From Tritrichomonas musculus (taxonomy: Eukaryota; Parabasalia; Tritrichomonadida; Tritrichomonadidae), in assembly GCA_039105265.1 (NCBI GenBank), contig JAPFFF010000021.1:2480001-2544000 (forward strand): DNA of 64,000 nucleotides, written 5' to 3'. Below, piece after piece: positions 41,778 to 53,458 of this stretch; the stretch's first letter is position 1, and each line of letters starts with the position of its first letter. A program made the position numbers and the translations under genes. The notes under the pieces are model-generated. The model ran no database searches. It saw only the letters and a program-made list of their open reading frames with translations, and was not told the origin of the DNA.

Positions 41778-42176
41778 AGTAGTCTTTTAATAAAAGATGA
41801 AGTTTTTAAATTTATTTATTTATTTTTATTTAAATTTCCTCTGGAATATATAAATCAGCACCAATAGCTTTATGATTTTTTGTTGTTAGTTTATCCAAAA
41901 AAAAAAAAAATTTAAGAGGAGATGAAATTGTAATTTCAGATTAATTATCAACTCAAATAATTTTTGCAATTTTTCGGAAGTTCTTTCGGAGAGCTTCATT
42001 GTGCAATGAAGATTAAAAATTCGAAATGATAAATTAATATAATGTTTATTCTTTTTTCTCAGTATGTTTATTAAATCCCAGTATAACCGAATATTAAGGC
42101 CAAATATTAATCCAAAAATAATCGTTAATGAAAAATATGTTAAAGTTTATATAATTGGCTATTCATAAAAAAAAAA
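41778..42176. other. Spacer
   Basis: No gene or element end could be fixed here, although the left end of the decayed element that follows should lie in or near it. Confidence 0.4.
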
Positions 42177-43300
42177 ATGCAATATCTCGATACAAAGTAC
42201 TTCATCTCATTACAAAACTGGATTGTGAACAAAAAATTGTCAAGTTGCTCTTATGAAGAGATTTGCCTGTTATACAATGAAAAATTTCAGGCTGATGATA
42301 ATTTAAATAATGACGATATAAAAACTTGTTTAAAAAGGTCTTGGCAAAATACCAGTTCTATCATATGTGGATATAGACACGCTAAAAGCTTATATCCTGG
42401 ATTCTACAACATGAAATAGACGTTGATCAAATTGTTGAAATGAGTGTAGAACTTCGGAATGACCGTTTTTCAAATGCTCTACAATTCATGTTTGAATGCA
42501 ATTGTTATTCAATTATGCAAACATGATGATTACGGTGTTTGCAATACTTTAGAAACAGAATTGTGTACACCACAAAAAGTAGAAATCAACAGATTGATAG
42601 CGGGTACTCCTGAAAATATCAAAATGCTTATTGATGTTTTTTCCCCAATTATTACTCAATACAAACCTCCGCTTATTTTTTCATCTGATGAAACGATGCT
42701 GCAGCTAAATTTGAAAAGAAAAGTATTTAAGAAAAGTTCAAAACAAAAGCTAGTGATACCTGATAATTTAAATTTACCTCATATTACAGCTACCTGTTGT
42801 TGTAATATTATTGGTGAAAAAATGTTGTTATTCATAACTTTGCCTTCTTTGGTCAAATTACCACAAGATTTAATCGATATCTCAGAAAATGGAAAAGCTT
42901 TTTTTTTCAAGCAGTAATGATGTTTGGCAAACACGAGATACTTTCTTATATTTTGTAATTTGTTTCATAAATTGGTTGTCAAGGTATCGTTTATCACTTC
43001 AGAAAAAAAAAGCTATTTTAATAGTTGACGGGCATAAGTCACGTGAGAATCCGATCGCGATCAAAATGCTCCAAGAGTAATTTATATATCACTATTTGTT
43101 TTACCCGCACAAACCTCTCAAGTTACTCAAATATTCGATGTGGGCTTTGGATCTCCAATGAAAAAGTTTTTTAGCAAAAATTCCAAATTATTAATGCTAA
43201 ATTTTAATCCAGAAAACATTCAAAGCGCACAACTACGAAGATTTTGTGTTGATTCAGCTATTTTGGCTTAGGAGGTCAAATGCAATTATAAATCATGTTC
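42177..43300 (+). pseudogene. Decayed pogo/Tigger-like DDE transposase
   Basis: Plus-strand pieces in several frames add up to a DDE_1-type transposase. An N-terminal part (42177-42419, SYEEICLLYNEKF) looks like the DNA-binding end. The next piece (42459-42917) has the first catalytic Asp in IFSSDETMLQLN and PHITATCCCNIIGEKM. The third (to 43080) has the second Asp in AILIVDGHKSRENP, and beyond it are traces of the HKPLK and QIFDVGFGSPMKKFF motif. At least three stops or frame changes separate them. It is a dead DNA transposon gene, related in type but not closely in sequence to the intact one at 49691-51208. Confidence 0.7.
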
Positions 43301-43469
43301 AAAAGCTTCAGCGTCTTTCTAAGCTTAAACATAATTCTTTAGAATTGACCAGGTTGTGTGTAATTGTATACCGTTAATTTTATTATCTTGCACTAAATTT
43401 TGAGCAAAGTCGCTCAAATACGTAGCACTCAGAATATATAACTGTTGCTGGTCTATTTGAATTTTATCC

Positions 43470-43503
43470 AATTGGTGACTAGTATTATTATTGGTCACCA
43501 ATT
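43470..43503. repeat. Perfect 10-bp inverted repeat
   Basis: AATTGGTGAC at 43470-43479 and GTCACCAATT at 43494-43503, separated by 14 bp. It lies between two decayed transposase regions of opposite orientation and may be an element end. Confidence 0.6.
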
Positions 43504-43519
43504 CTAAGTGGAGGCATCT

Positions 43520-44745
43520 TTCACATGTTTATTCTAATTCAGGGAAACCTATTGAGGAATATTTTTCATGCTCTACAAAATTTTGATAGTAACTAAAAAG
43601 TTTGCATGTATTAGATGTGTTTTTACTATTTTCATCAGTTGTAAATGATGTAGCAAAATGTCTAAATATTTGATTGAACTCCTCTTGTGGGTAAAAATAA
43701 GAGAGGAATTCTTTAATAAAGGCTCTTGATGCAGAGCAGCTAAAGTTAATTGTGTTACTTTTCTGGACCAATGATTCAGCAACTTCATCGTTATTCCAAG
43801 TTTCTAGAAATAATTTGCTTGCTTTAATCTTAATGGATGTGTCAATGTTGATCATTATATAGATTTGTATATTTGTATTTGATTGAACTTTCATGTAATA
43901 ATAAGTTTGATTGTTAGGATGTTTTCTTTGTCTGTATCTATTGTTAGTGTCAATGCTCCAATTGTGCAGTTCATTTAAAAATACTGATAAAATCTTTATT
44001 GTCCATTCTGAATCTTCAGGAATGATGAATTGTTTTATGTTCTTTGGTATTCACTGTATCTCATTTTCACTGTATTCAGCTTAATAGAATCCACTATGCC
44101 ATTGTTGGGCAACAGTTCATTCATAAGCAATATAAAAAATGAACTGAAGTGGTGAGAAAACAATCACTGATTTTGTTCTTATTCGACTATTTTTTTGTCT
44201 GAAATACGATTAATGATATTTTTTTCATGTAGATATATGAATTTCATGGCTATTCATTTTGTTAGCCCTCTCTTTTGGATTTTATCAGAGATATATGATT
44301 TTCATAGTTGAATAAAATTGTCTAATATTTTATCATAACTTTTCAATAGAAATTGGACATCGTTCATTTTAAATTCAATTTTTTCAAAAGGTAATGAATT
44401 TGCAATGTGAAGTGAAAAGGCTATATCTCTTAGACAGTATTCGAAGATATCTTTTGTTCCATTAACAATATTAAATACTGATTGTCCATAATAGGTCTTC
44501 CTTCAACTTATTGGCTGATTTTCTCCTAGATCATTCAATAATTGTTTGTGTAGTTCAATTTCACCAAAAACTTTTTTCATTTTTTCAAATGAGTTTTTAT
44601 ATCTAGATTTCATCCTGAGTAATCCAAATATGTCTTCAACTGGGTTTGACCTAAAACGGTTCAAGTTTATTGTTCCATTGAAAAAGTCCATTACTCTCAA
44701 TATTGAGAAGCATGTGTTACATAGCTCTAAAGTTAATGCATAGTA
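43520..44745 (-). pseudogene. Decayed transposase-like gene, family uncertain
   Basis: Minus-strand pieces with good protein composition: RFRSNPVEDIFGLLRMKSRY (44503-44700), then LNTVKMRYSEYQ near 44080, then an open 121-codon piece (43529-43894) ending in a helical region. The NPVED-FG-LR pattern resembles the C-terminal part of P-element/THAP-like transposases, but this is a weak match. Several stops and frame changes make it non-functional. Confidence 0.4.
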
Positions 44746-44751
44746 GTATAG

Positions 44752-44791
44752 TTAGGGGGTGCTACGCTCAATGAGCTCCGCACACCCCTAA
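44752..44791. repeat. GC-rich hairpin
   Basis: TTAGGGGGTGC (44752-44762) pairs with GCACACCCCTAA (44780-44791) with one bulge; the loop is 17 nt. It is unusually GC-rich for this window. Confidence 0.6.
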
Positions 44792-44980
44792 CACGGTGAA
44801 ACACCCACCTCTGATCAGTCATTTACGTAGTTCGACACCAAAGTTTGTCAACGACCACGCTATTGATGTAAACTGACTCACTTTCGAATGGTCACTTGCG
44901 TAGGATCATATGCGCAGTAGGTCTATTATTTTGGTTTGTATCGTTAAGAGTGGATTATTAACGAACAACATCACCAACAA
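44792..44980. other. GC-richer non-coding block
   Basis: Continues the unusual composition of the hairpin at 44752. It appears to have been split from 48554-48700 (also GC-richer, with a 21-codon open start MNSEEEARLFELDFHARKEI at 48629) by the TTAA-flanked element. No function recognised. Confidence 0.35.
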
Positions 44981-45050
44981 ACTTATCATAAATGTATATC
45001 ACTAACGAACTTATCATAAATGTATATCACTAACGAACTTATCATAAATG
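44981..45050 (+). repeat. 28-bp tandem repeat, 2.5 copies
   Basis: Unit ACTTATCATAAATGTATATC plus ACTAACGA, starting at 44981, 45009 and 45037, identical between copies. Confidence 0.85.
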
Positions 45051-45159
45051 ATCCAGCTATTCTAAACCAATTAATTAATTTAAGGGGGACCTTTCTGTTG
45101 AAAACGATCAAAAATAAAAAGGTCAAAATATTTGGTCTTATGGCCAAATTTATTTTTTC

Positions 45160-45650
45160 ATATTTTATTGACAAACTTTCTCACATTTATTTTCTTTTTC
45201 ATTTTACTAAAATTATCGTATTCCTTCAATGATAAATCGCTCATTTCGTCATTTTTTTCAGAAAAAAATATCTATCAATAAATTGCAATCAGATCTTATC
45301 CGATATATAACACAAGATTTTTATTTTAATTTCTTTTACCAACTTTAAAATCTGAAATACAAATGATTTTTTTTAATTTGGTCGAATAGCCATTTTTACT
45401 TTTTTATATTGTAATATCGATATTGCTCAAATTTAATTTTTCTTTCATTTTACTAAAGTTAATATATTTATTGGATGATATATTGCTCCTTTCACTATTT
45501 TTTTTTTTCAGAGAAAAAACTATCGATTTATTGTTATAAGATTTTTCCAATAAAAAACTCAAATCTCTTATTTTAAGCACTTTTATCAACTTTAAACTCG
45601 GAAATACAATATTTTTTCAAAATTTTATTTTAGTAAAATTTTATTTCAAA
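45160..45650 (+). repeat. Diverged 246-bp tandem duplication
   Basis: Two successive copies with shared landmarks in the same order: CATTTTACTAAA (45200 and 45446), a TTTTTTCAGA block, a CTATCxATxxATT block and CCAACTTTAAA/TCAACTTTAAA. Copies have drifted by many substitutions. It lies downstream of the transposase gene inside the TTAA element. Confidence 0.55.
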
Positions 45651-46022
45651 CAATATTATATATATAATGATTTTGAAAATCCTAAATCTGTCTTTTTTTA
45701 TGAATATTGAATATTATAACACTTTTTATATTATTTTAATGATTTTCAAAATTATAAAACAAAAACAAAAAAGGAAAAAAATTCAATTTAAAAGATAATT
45801 GTTTATTAATAGTATTATAAATGCATATTAATTAAAACTAACCTTTTTTTGATTTGGTTTGTATCCTTTTGCTTTTTTATTTTGTGTTATTTTTTTAGTT
45901 AATTTAGCATTTCGCTCAATTTTTCTTTTTTCTCTAAAAGTTTCTTTCCTTTTTTGACTGTTCTTTTTTTTTGTGTTTGCTTTCTTGTGCTTATGTCGTT
46001 ATGGTATGTGTTGTTTTCTAAA

Positions 46023-47109
46023 TTAAATTTTTTTTAATAATTGATATTCCCAATTATCTTCATTCCACTCCAATACAGCTTCTGAAAGCCTCATTTCGGT
46101 TGAAGTAGAATATTTTAAGTTTTTTGATAAATATTTTGTTTTTAAACGATTAAAACACTCATTATTTTGCGTGTTTAATTTGGGGTTAATTTTCTGGGCA
46201 TAATGATCGTTTTCTTTCAAAAATTTAATTGTTTTATTTTTAAATAAATCAGTATTATTTCCAGTATATAATCTTAACTTTGCATTTTTATCATGTATAC
46301 ATGATGTATGATTTCCAATATAATGTTCAGCCATGTTATAATATAATTCAACTCTTTTTTGTTGAGATAAACTTGTATTTCTAAATAAACTATTCAAATA
46401 TCTGGACATACTTTCCATCAATCCATTGAAAGGTTTACCTTCTCTTTTATTAAAATTTTCTAATTTTTTTTTAATTGATTTTAAAGCATGTCCAACATCC
46501 AAAACTTCTTTAATTTGCCATTTTGATTTTTCAATGAGAGATCTTGTTACCCCATCGTTATCATGGATATAATATTTCACTTTTTGAGAGTTTTTCCATC
46601 GTTCTATCAATCTTTCCATACAAACCTTTTCCAAATTTCGTGAACATTCTTCTGTGTTTCCTGTTACATATTGTTTGGGAATCAAAGAAATTTCAAAATC
46701 TATTATTTTTCTTGTTTTTAAATCAATAAAAGTGACTATACATGCAGATCCATGCCGCCGATGATCCCATGCTCCATCAATTGAAATTATCGTATCGTCT
46801 GAAATATTTTCAGAAAATTTTTTGGCAGAATCTTTAGCCATTTTTATAATTACTGGTGAAATTATATCTTGATTTTTATAAAAAAGTTTTTTCTGAGCAA
46901 ATCTCAATACCATTAAAATTGAATATATTTCTTGCGATTGAATATGAAAGGCCAAATATTAATATCGACATGGTGAATCTGATATCGTTATCAATTGAAA
47001 AAGTTTTGTCTGTTTGTATTTTTTTATCATTTCTTAAATAAACTAGGGAATTAATTGAGTTTCTTCCATTTTCTTTGGATTTAATTACTGAGTTTTTGGT
47101 TCTGGGCAT
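46023..47109 (-). pseudogene. Mutator-like (PF20700-type) DDE transposase, one frameshift
   Basis: The gene starts at the ATG at 47107-47109 (MPRTKNSVIKSKENG) and runs in one frame to a T6 run near 46885. Beyond it, reading continues in the next frame to a stop at 46023. The second frame has no ATG at its start (it opens at a TTG), so one gene of about 360 codons with a one-base length change in the T-run is the simplest view. Catalytic core: first Asp in IISIDGAWDHRRHGSA, then IHDNDGVTRSL and LDVGHALKSIKKKL, and the late acidic QNNECFNRLKTKY followed by AVLEWNED. This order is that of the Mutator-like transposase domain common in animal transposases. Beyond the stop is a lysine-rich stretch that may once have been the C-terminal tail. 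Confidence 0.7.
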
Positions 47110-48549
47110 AATTAAAAATGATTTTCATATTATTATATTTTATATATCAATAAATTCATATTTTTAAAAAATTTAAGATAATTTTTGTAAAAATATAAAG
47201 AATTCAAAATTAATAAAGACACATCAATTTCAATTATTTTTATATTTTATAATTTTATATATTGAATTTTGATAAAAAATAAACCGATGAAGCATATATA
47301 GCTTATATATGTAATTATAATATATAAATGTAAAATATTTTAAAATTCAATTTTTATATTATAATTATATTTATAATTTATTGCATATAAATTATTAAAA
47401 TCAGAATATTAATGATTTTTATTAATCAATTTATAAAAATAATTAATAAAAACAGCTAAAAATACTTTTAAACATCTATATTGTCAATTATTTTTAATGT
47501 TCATTTTTGTTTTTTAAATTAAAAAACATTAATATATATTTTAAGATAATATGAATGAAAATATTATAATAATTTTGAAGATATACTCCATTTATGATAT
47601 TTATTTATGATTAATTGATCTTTTTTGTGTATGCATACGGATTTTCTTATCTTTTTTTGTGAATCAACAATTTTCAATGATTTTGATATGAATAAGTACA
47701 TATATTACATTAATAACATCATTATATAAATATGGAACTACTAAAATTTATTTTAAAAGATAAAAATTTTCAATTATGAAATTCACATTTATTTTTCACA
47801 TTTTGTGTATCAATATTTAGATAGCTATTATAAAAAGTATTAATAAATCAATATAACTCATTTTATTAAAAAAATCTCTCAAAATAAAATTTTCGAAATC
47901 AATTTTTATTTTTGTTGTTAATAAAAGTGATTTTAATTTCTAAAATATTCATAAATAAACTAAAAATGATAATAAAAACTATGTAAATATATAATTATAA
48001 TATTTGATAAATTAATCTTAATCATTATATCTAGTAGTTTTTATATTGGCATAATTTATATAATAAATATTATATAAAACTCAATAAAATAAAATATTTT
48101 ATATAAATTAGATAGTTTAATTGATTTTTTTTATTAAAAAAATAGAAATTAAATTTCAATATTCCAAAAGTAGTCGAATTCAAATTGAAATAACTCAATT
48201 TCAAAAGCATATTTTAGTGTTTTTTCTTTGCATATATTTAGAATACAGATAAGAATAATGAATCTAGGCCTCAAACATGATATTTAACAATTTGAAGAAT
48301 ATCTAATTTTAGAAATGTATAATAAATTATATTTTCCTCCATCCCTGTTTTACTCATATATGATTTGAGGCCTAGATCTTTTTAATCATATAATTAATTA
48401 AAAAGGTGAAAAAAAATTTTTTTTTGATTGTTGCTACATTTTTAGTTATTTCATTTTTAAATTTTGAATATAAATTTGAATTAAAACGATAATTTTCAAG
48501 TTAAATATTGATCGTTTTTTAAAAAATAGTAAACGGGGAAAGGTCCCCC
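47110..48549. other. Long AT-rich 5' part of the TTAA element
   Basis: About 1.4 kb between the transposase start and the right end. No coding sequence; an inverted pair of AGGCCTCAAA-like/TTTGAGGCCTAGAT blocks occurs near 48260-48380. Confidence 0.45.
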
Positions 48550-48553
48550 TTAA

Positions 48554-49246
48554 CTTTTTTATTCCTTCTACTGCATTAAACTAGCACAAGATCATCTCCG
48601 CATGTAACATTTTACCTTAAATGAAACATGAACAGCGAAGAAGAAGCCAGATTATTCGAACTCGACTTCCACGCACGTAAAGAGATTGTTTAGTGAAAAA
48701 ATCCTGAATTTTAATTTCTCTCTTTTTCGTGTTAGTATATTTTTTGAACTCCAAGGAGTTTAATTCCAATGAAAAATTACAGGTATGCTTTTATACAATC
48801 TCAAAATATTGATATGAAATCAGTAATTTTAAGTTATAAAAATTTATTTTCCAAAATAAATAGGATTGTTATAATGTTTACATGCATATTAAATTAAATG
48901 TGCACGAAATTTTTTTAAAAAGCTCCTTATATTGAAAAAAAGAATATTTTAATATGTGACAAAAAAAAGCTTGCAAAACTAATCCGTAGAAAATGTAGCT
49001 ATTTACATATATATATTATTTTTTTTAAAAAAGAACCTTTAAATTCTGTTTTTGATATAAAAAAAATACAAAAAAATAAAAAAATCTTAACGGATGGTGA
49101 TATGACCAAATTTTTTAAGAAGATTGAAAGGGAAAAAAAAGAATTGTCGAAATTTTGATCGTTTTTCACAGAAAATAAGAAAAACGATTTTTTACGATCT
49201 TATCAAAAACTGAACACTCCGCCGTGAAGTAAAATTGAGGGGTATA
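48554..49246. other. Spacer between two transposons
   Basis: Begins with the GC-richer segment that continues the block before 45080, then becomes AT-rich. The 21-codon open start at 48629-48694 is too short to support as a gene. Confidence 0.4.
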
Positions 49247-51588
49247 GTACCATGAAAAAGTGGGTTTCGAGTTAAGAAAGTAGGGTTCATATAACTTTTT
49301 CCATTCAAAATATAAACAATTTCTCTCAAAATGAAAATTTTGTTTAAATTTATAAAGAAAAAAACTTATTTTTATAATTTAGTAAAATATGCTTTGAATG
49401 GGTTAAAAATAGTTTTAAAAATTATAATTTTCGAGGTTTGAAAAAGAAAAAAAAAGATTAAATATTATTTTTTCCAAAAAATGTGAAAATTCTTGTTTTC
49501 TTCTAGAGAAAAATGTTCTTTATTGGGTATCCAATGCGGGATCCTAACATTTTTTCTTGCTTAAAATGAATGATGATATTAGAAATATATTGCATTTCAA
49601 TATGAGAAAAAAAAAAAAAAAAAAAAAAATAGCAAAAAGAAAAACATAAAAAGAGTATTTTTTTATTAATTAGTAGAAAATGCATAAAAATTAGGAATTA
49701 GATTTTTTAGTGAATATCAGTGGCATTGGAATATGATTTTGGCCTTCTTTCTTGCCAAAAGATGGAAGTGTGATTCTGTAACTTCTATTTAAACTGTTAT
49801 TTGAGTTTTGATTTCGAACATAATTAGAATAAATATAAGATTGAATTGGTGTGAGTTGTGAGTTCGTTTCAATTAAATTGAGAATATGAGGTATTGAATA
49901 TTCCTTTATACGTGTGATTAGATTAAAATTATAAGTAGCCAGAATTTTTATATAATTGTTTTCAAATATTATTTTTGTTGTAATACCTATTGATCTAAAA
50001 GCTGCACGGCAGTGATATTGAGTAGTAGCCTGTCTTAATGAGCAATGAATTTTAATTATTTGATTACTTTGTCTTGAAAGATTATCAATGTATCTATAAT
50101 TTGACATGAATTGCTTGGTCGAACCGAAAACATTTAAATCTAGCGGTTGTGTAAAGTGAGAACTGTGAGGAACCAAAAGATGTATTACTAAATTCTCTTC
50201 TAGTAAATTTATGTTTTTAATTGATGTGATGTGAGAAGAGCAGTTATCCATAATTAAAACTGCTTTCCCTGCATATGAATATTTATTTCTCAATTTGTGT
50301 AGCTCAGGTAAGAAGCAAGTATAAATCCAATATGTAAATGATTCGGCATTTACATATCCAGACTCTGTGTGGACTATTTGGACTTCATCAGGATTTAGGT
50401 AGTTCAATAATTCACTATCGTAACTGGTTCTTTGTACAGCATACTGTGGCCTGCATACAATTCCAGAAGGATTGATGCAGGCCAAGCATGTTGAGTGTTT
50501 TTCTGCTCTTGTAATGGAGTATGGAGCTGTTTTATACTGATAGCTTGCAGGAACAATCACTATTTGTTGCCTTGAATCTTCATATTCAGACGTTCCCATC
50601 TCATCTAAATTAAAAATAAAGTCGATAGGAACGTCCTGAATTTCTTTTCGTAAAGTATTCAAATTATTTTCAATATCTTGAATAGATACTTTAAATCTTT
50701 TATCTTCTAAAGCAATTCCTACACAGCTTTTGAACATATCTGAGAATTTTATACTTATCATATGACGTATAGTATCAACATAAATGTATTTGTTAAAAGT
50801 TGTATATATGAATTTTGTTATTTGGTTTATAGTTGGGTAAATTGATAATGAATGCATTCTCTTTATTTCTTTTTCTAATATGTTGAATTCTTCTTGAGTT
50901 AAGCAAGGTGGTCTTCCATCACGACCAACTCCTCTTTTAAATTTCATACGCAGCTTTCTAGCTTTTTGCCTAGAAATGGCAAAAACGTCTCCTATTTGCC
51001 GATACTTTACTTGCATTGTTTCGGTTCTTAAATTTTCACACAAGAAACCAACTTGCTCAATAAAAGTATTTGCAAAAATAAAAGTGTTTTGTTTTATTAA
51101 TTCATTGAAAGCATTGGTCTCATCAGGAGTTCCTCGAAATGAACCTATCATTGGTTGAGGAGGTTTGAATTGCTTTTTCCCTAGCTGCTGAGGAAACTTC
51201 GGATACATTAATGAAGTGATATCAATAGCCAATTGATTTTCAGAGAACTGATCGGAGCTTTCTGAGAATCCACCACTTCATCTAAGGAACTTTTTGATTT
51301 ATCGTATTCAAAAAAAATCACAGAAAGATCGGAATTTTATTGAAAATATAATATCACATATCAACTTTTTCAATGAATACACTCTACTTTTTTCAGAGCT
51401 CAATTGAATGCAATAAGAAATAATTAAATAACCTCTATCAAAAATTGGATTTTTGATACAAAAAAAAGAACCCAACTTCCATTTTTTGAAAAGAGTTGGT
51501 GATATGATACGAAAAAGTTGAGAATATTGAAAGAGAAAAGTTATATGAACCCCACTATTTCAAATTGAACCCCTCTTTTTCATGGTAC
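49247..51588 (-). mobile_element. pogo-like (Tc1/mariner superfamily) element, looks whole
   Basis: A 2342-bp element with about 53-bp inverted ends beginning GTACCATGAAAAAG and containing GGGTTCATATAACTTTT, about 85 percent identical by eye. It is flanked by TA on both sides (49245-49246, 51589-51590), the obligatory Tc1/mariner target. The internal transposase gene (49691-51208) is uninterrupted and has all three acidic residues. The left side keeps 440 bp of non-coding DNA with a 20-nt A-run. The modest identity of the ends suggests moderate age, while the open ORF suggests selection or limited age. Confidence 0.85.
49691..51208 (-). CDS. pogo-like DDE transposase
   Basis: A 505-residue protein read from the ATG at 51206-51208 (MYPKFPQQLGKKQF); the frame is open a little further upstream but without an ATG. 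Residues about 60-130 are a helix-turn-helix DNA-binding region (YRQIGDVFAISRQKARKLRM, then the GRPPCLTQEE linker typical of the superfamily). The DDE_1 core has the first Asp in FIFNLDEMGTSEYED, the second in AVLIMDNCSSHI and the third in HSSHFTQPLDLNVFG, a DDD triad with the spacing of pogo/Tigger transposases. The protein cuts the element at its ends and inserts it at TA. All catalytic residues are present, so this copy may be active. Confidence 0.9.
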   Translation of the reverse strand: MYPKFPQQLGKKQFKPPQPMIGSFRGTPDETNAFNELIKQNTFIFANTFIEQVGFLCENLRTETMQVKYRQIGDVFAISRQKARKLRMKFKRGVGRDGRPPCLTQEEFNILEKEIKRMHSLSIYPTINQITKFIYTTFNKYIYVDTIRHMISIKFSDMFKSCVGIALEDKRFKVSIQDIENNLNTLRKEIQDVPIDFIFNLDEMGTSEYEDSRQQIVIVPASYQYKTAPYSITRAEKHSTCLACINPSGIVCRPQYAVQRTSYDSELLNYLNPDEVQIVHTESGYVNAESFTYWIYTCFLPELHKLRNKYSYAGKAVLIMDNCSSHITSIKNINLLEENLVIHLLVPHSSHFTQPLDLNVFGSTKQFMSNYRYIDNLSRQSNQIIKIHCSLRQATTQYHCRAAFRSIGITTKIIFENNYIKILATYNFNLITRIKEYSIPHILNLIETNSQLTPIQSYIYSNYVRNQNSNNSLNRSYRITLPSFGKKEGQNHIPMPLIFTKKSNS

Positions 51589-51590
51589 TA

Positions 51591-52847
51591 TATATGTTAA
51601 AATTTAAAGAAAAATAATTTTTGGATTTCATTAAAATATTAAAAAAAAAATGATATTTTACATATTTAGTCATTGTTTTTGTAATATATTATAATAAATT
51701 TATAATTATTATATTTTATAATCAATAAAAATAAATATTTAAACATATTATAATTAATATAAAAAAAGATATTATATATGTAATATTCTTTTCAAAATAA
51801 GAAAAAATCTCTTGAATGGTCACTTTTTGAGGGAGAAAAACTCAAAAAGTGAAAGCAATTCAGAGATTTACAAATAATTTTAATTGATAGGTCAATTTTG
51901 GCCTAAGATATTATATCGTTTCTATTTTTAATTTTTTCGAAAAATCACAGTTTTTTTACTCAATGCATCAAAAATATTTAAAACAAAAGCCAATTAAAAT
52001 TATTTAATGAAAGATCAATGTAAAAAATAGCAATACACTCAATTTTGATAGCATCCATCATGAAATATTTAGAAGATCCTAAACACCACCTTTTACATTC
52101 AATATAGTTATTTTATCTTTCCTCACTGGTTTCAACACTGTTAAATTTTCCCCAAAATTATTAGCAGATAATATTCAAAATTGATAAATTTTCATATCTT
52201 TTAGTAAAAGAAATAGTATTGAAAAAGTTGTTTTTCTGGACTACGAAGTGGTGATCACTGGTGCGTATATTCCTGAAAAATTATGTAAAAATAAAAAAAA
52301 ATTATATCCAAAAAAGCAAATAGTTATAACTATTTTAATTATTATGGCATTTTAACTAATATAATATTATTTATGACAAAAATAAAAGTATTACGTTCTA
52401 AAAATATCAAGAAAATTTTATTTTATTTATTTTCAATTGAATTTTTTTTCAGTAAATTTGCTTTTTATTTCATTGAAAATTAAAATAATTATTCAATTTA
52501 AAATTACTAATATCTTTATAATTAATTGATAATTTGTTTTAATACATTATATAAATATTTACATAATTATATGAAATCAAATTAAATATATAAAAATATT
52601 TTATTTCTTTTTAAGAGCAAGAAAAATGTATTCAAACAGTACCCTTAACAACGAATTAATTCAAATCTTTTTTTATTTTGGTAAATATCTGATTTAAAAT
52701 TTAATTTATGTTTATTCAACATACAATTATATTATATATTATGAAATATTAAGATATATTTAAAATATGAATATATATATATTCAGACAAATGCATTTTA
52801 TATCAAATTTTAAAAATTCAAATAATATAAGAAACTTTTTTTCAATG
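51591..52847. other. Spacer
   Basis: Contains a perfect hairpin at 51821-51851 (CACTTTTTGAG, 9-nt loop, inverse). Around 52030-52290 base composition rises slightly but no frame is convincing. No gene seen. Confidence 0.45.
51821..51851. repeat. Perfect 11-bp stem hairpin
   Basis: CACTTTTTGAG and its exact inverse around GGAGAAAAA. The arm overlaps the CACTTTTTGAATG motif seen near gene 3' ends. Confidence 0.7.
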
Positions 52848-52855
52848 TTATAAAT

Positions 52856-53077
52856 TAGACCTCTTAGTTAAGAAAGGTGGCCGTTAATTTATTTGTCTCA
52901 AAGTTCGTTAAAATTCTATCCAATTTTGTTATCTTCTCTCAAACTTTGTTAGGATTTTGAGAGGAAAATAAAATTTTTAATTTGTAAGAAGCATTCAAAA
53001 AATAAGGAAGTTTGAAATAAAAAAACAAACTTTGAGACAAATAAATTAACGGCCACCTTTCTTAACTAAGGGGTCTA
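52856..53077. mobile_element. 222-bp MITE
   Basis: About 50-bp inverted ends with a single mismatch, starting TAGACC and containing GTTAAGAAAGGTGGCCGTTA. They are flanked by TTATAAAT (52848-52855) and TTATATAT (53078-53085), an 8-bp duplication with one difference. A short AT-rich core and no coding capacity. hAT-like is the best guess from duplication length. Confidence 0.8.
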
Positions 53078-53458
53078 TTATATATAATCAAAAAGTTTAA
53101 CTTTTTTTATTTATTTCTTATATTTGATAATATCTTTTTTCCTCTGCATTAATATTAATCAATTCTAAATTAAAAAATATTCCATATATTATAATATTAA
53201 TATTTTTTTAATATATAACTGAAATTCCAAAATATGTAAAATGCTCTTGAAAATTCCCCTTTATTAAAATACCCAAATTATTAAAATATGCATATCTTTT
53301 AGATAAATTAAGATATCAAAAAAACTTCCTGCATAAATAAAGAAATTTTTATAAATTTAATTTTTGAATAATTTAATAGCTAAAAACCTATTAGAAATAT
53401 GAAACCTATTATGATAATTTATCAATATCAAAAAAGTATTGACAAAATTTAATTTTTA

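Larger units (their letters stand above)
45084..48549 (-). mobile_element. TTAA-flanked DNA transposon (Kolobok-like by target site)
   Basis: Perfect 12-bp inverted ends GGGGGACCTTTC (45084-45095) and inverse (48538-48549), with a further shared AAAACGATCAA block inside each end. Directly outside both ends is TTAA (45080-45083 and 48550-48553), which can only be a TTAA target duplication, as used by piggyBac and Kolobok. The transposase at 46023-47109 is of the Mutator-like PF20700 kind rather than piggyBac, so Kolobok is favoured. The rest is AT-rich, with a diverged 246-bp duplication near the left end. The transposase has a frameshift, so this copy is probably dead but not old. Confidence 0.75.

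Noticed and set aside
44981-45050. CRISPR-like array
   Set aside because: The 28-bp units are contiguous without spacers; it is a plain tandem repeat.
46876-46955. Separate genes for the two overlapping minus-strand frames
   Set aside because: The second frame has no ATG and continues the transposase core directly after a T6 run, so it is one frameshifted gene.
48629-48694. 21-codon ORF starting MNSEEEARLFELDFHARKEI
   Set aside because: It is too short and isolated to call; kept only as part of a GC-richer block.
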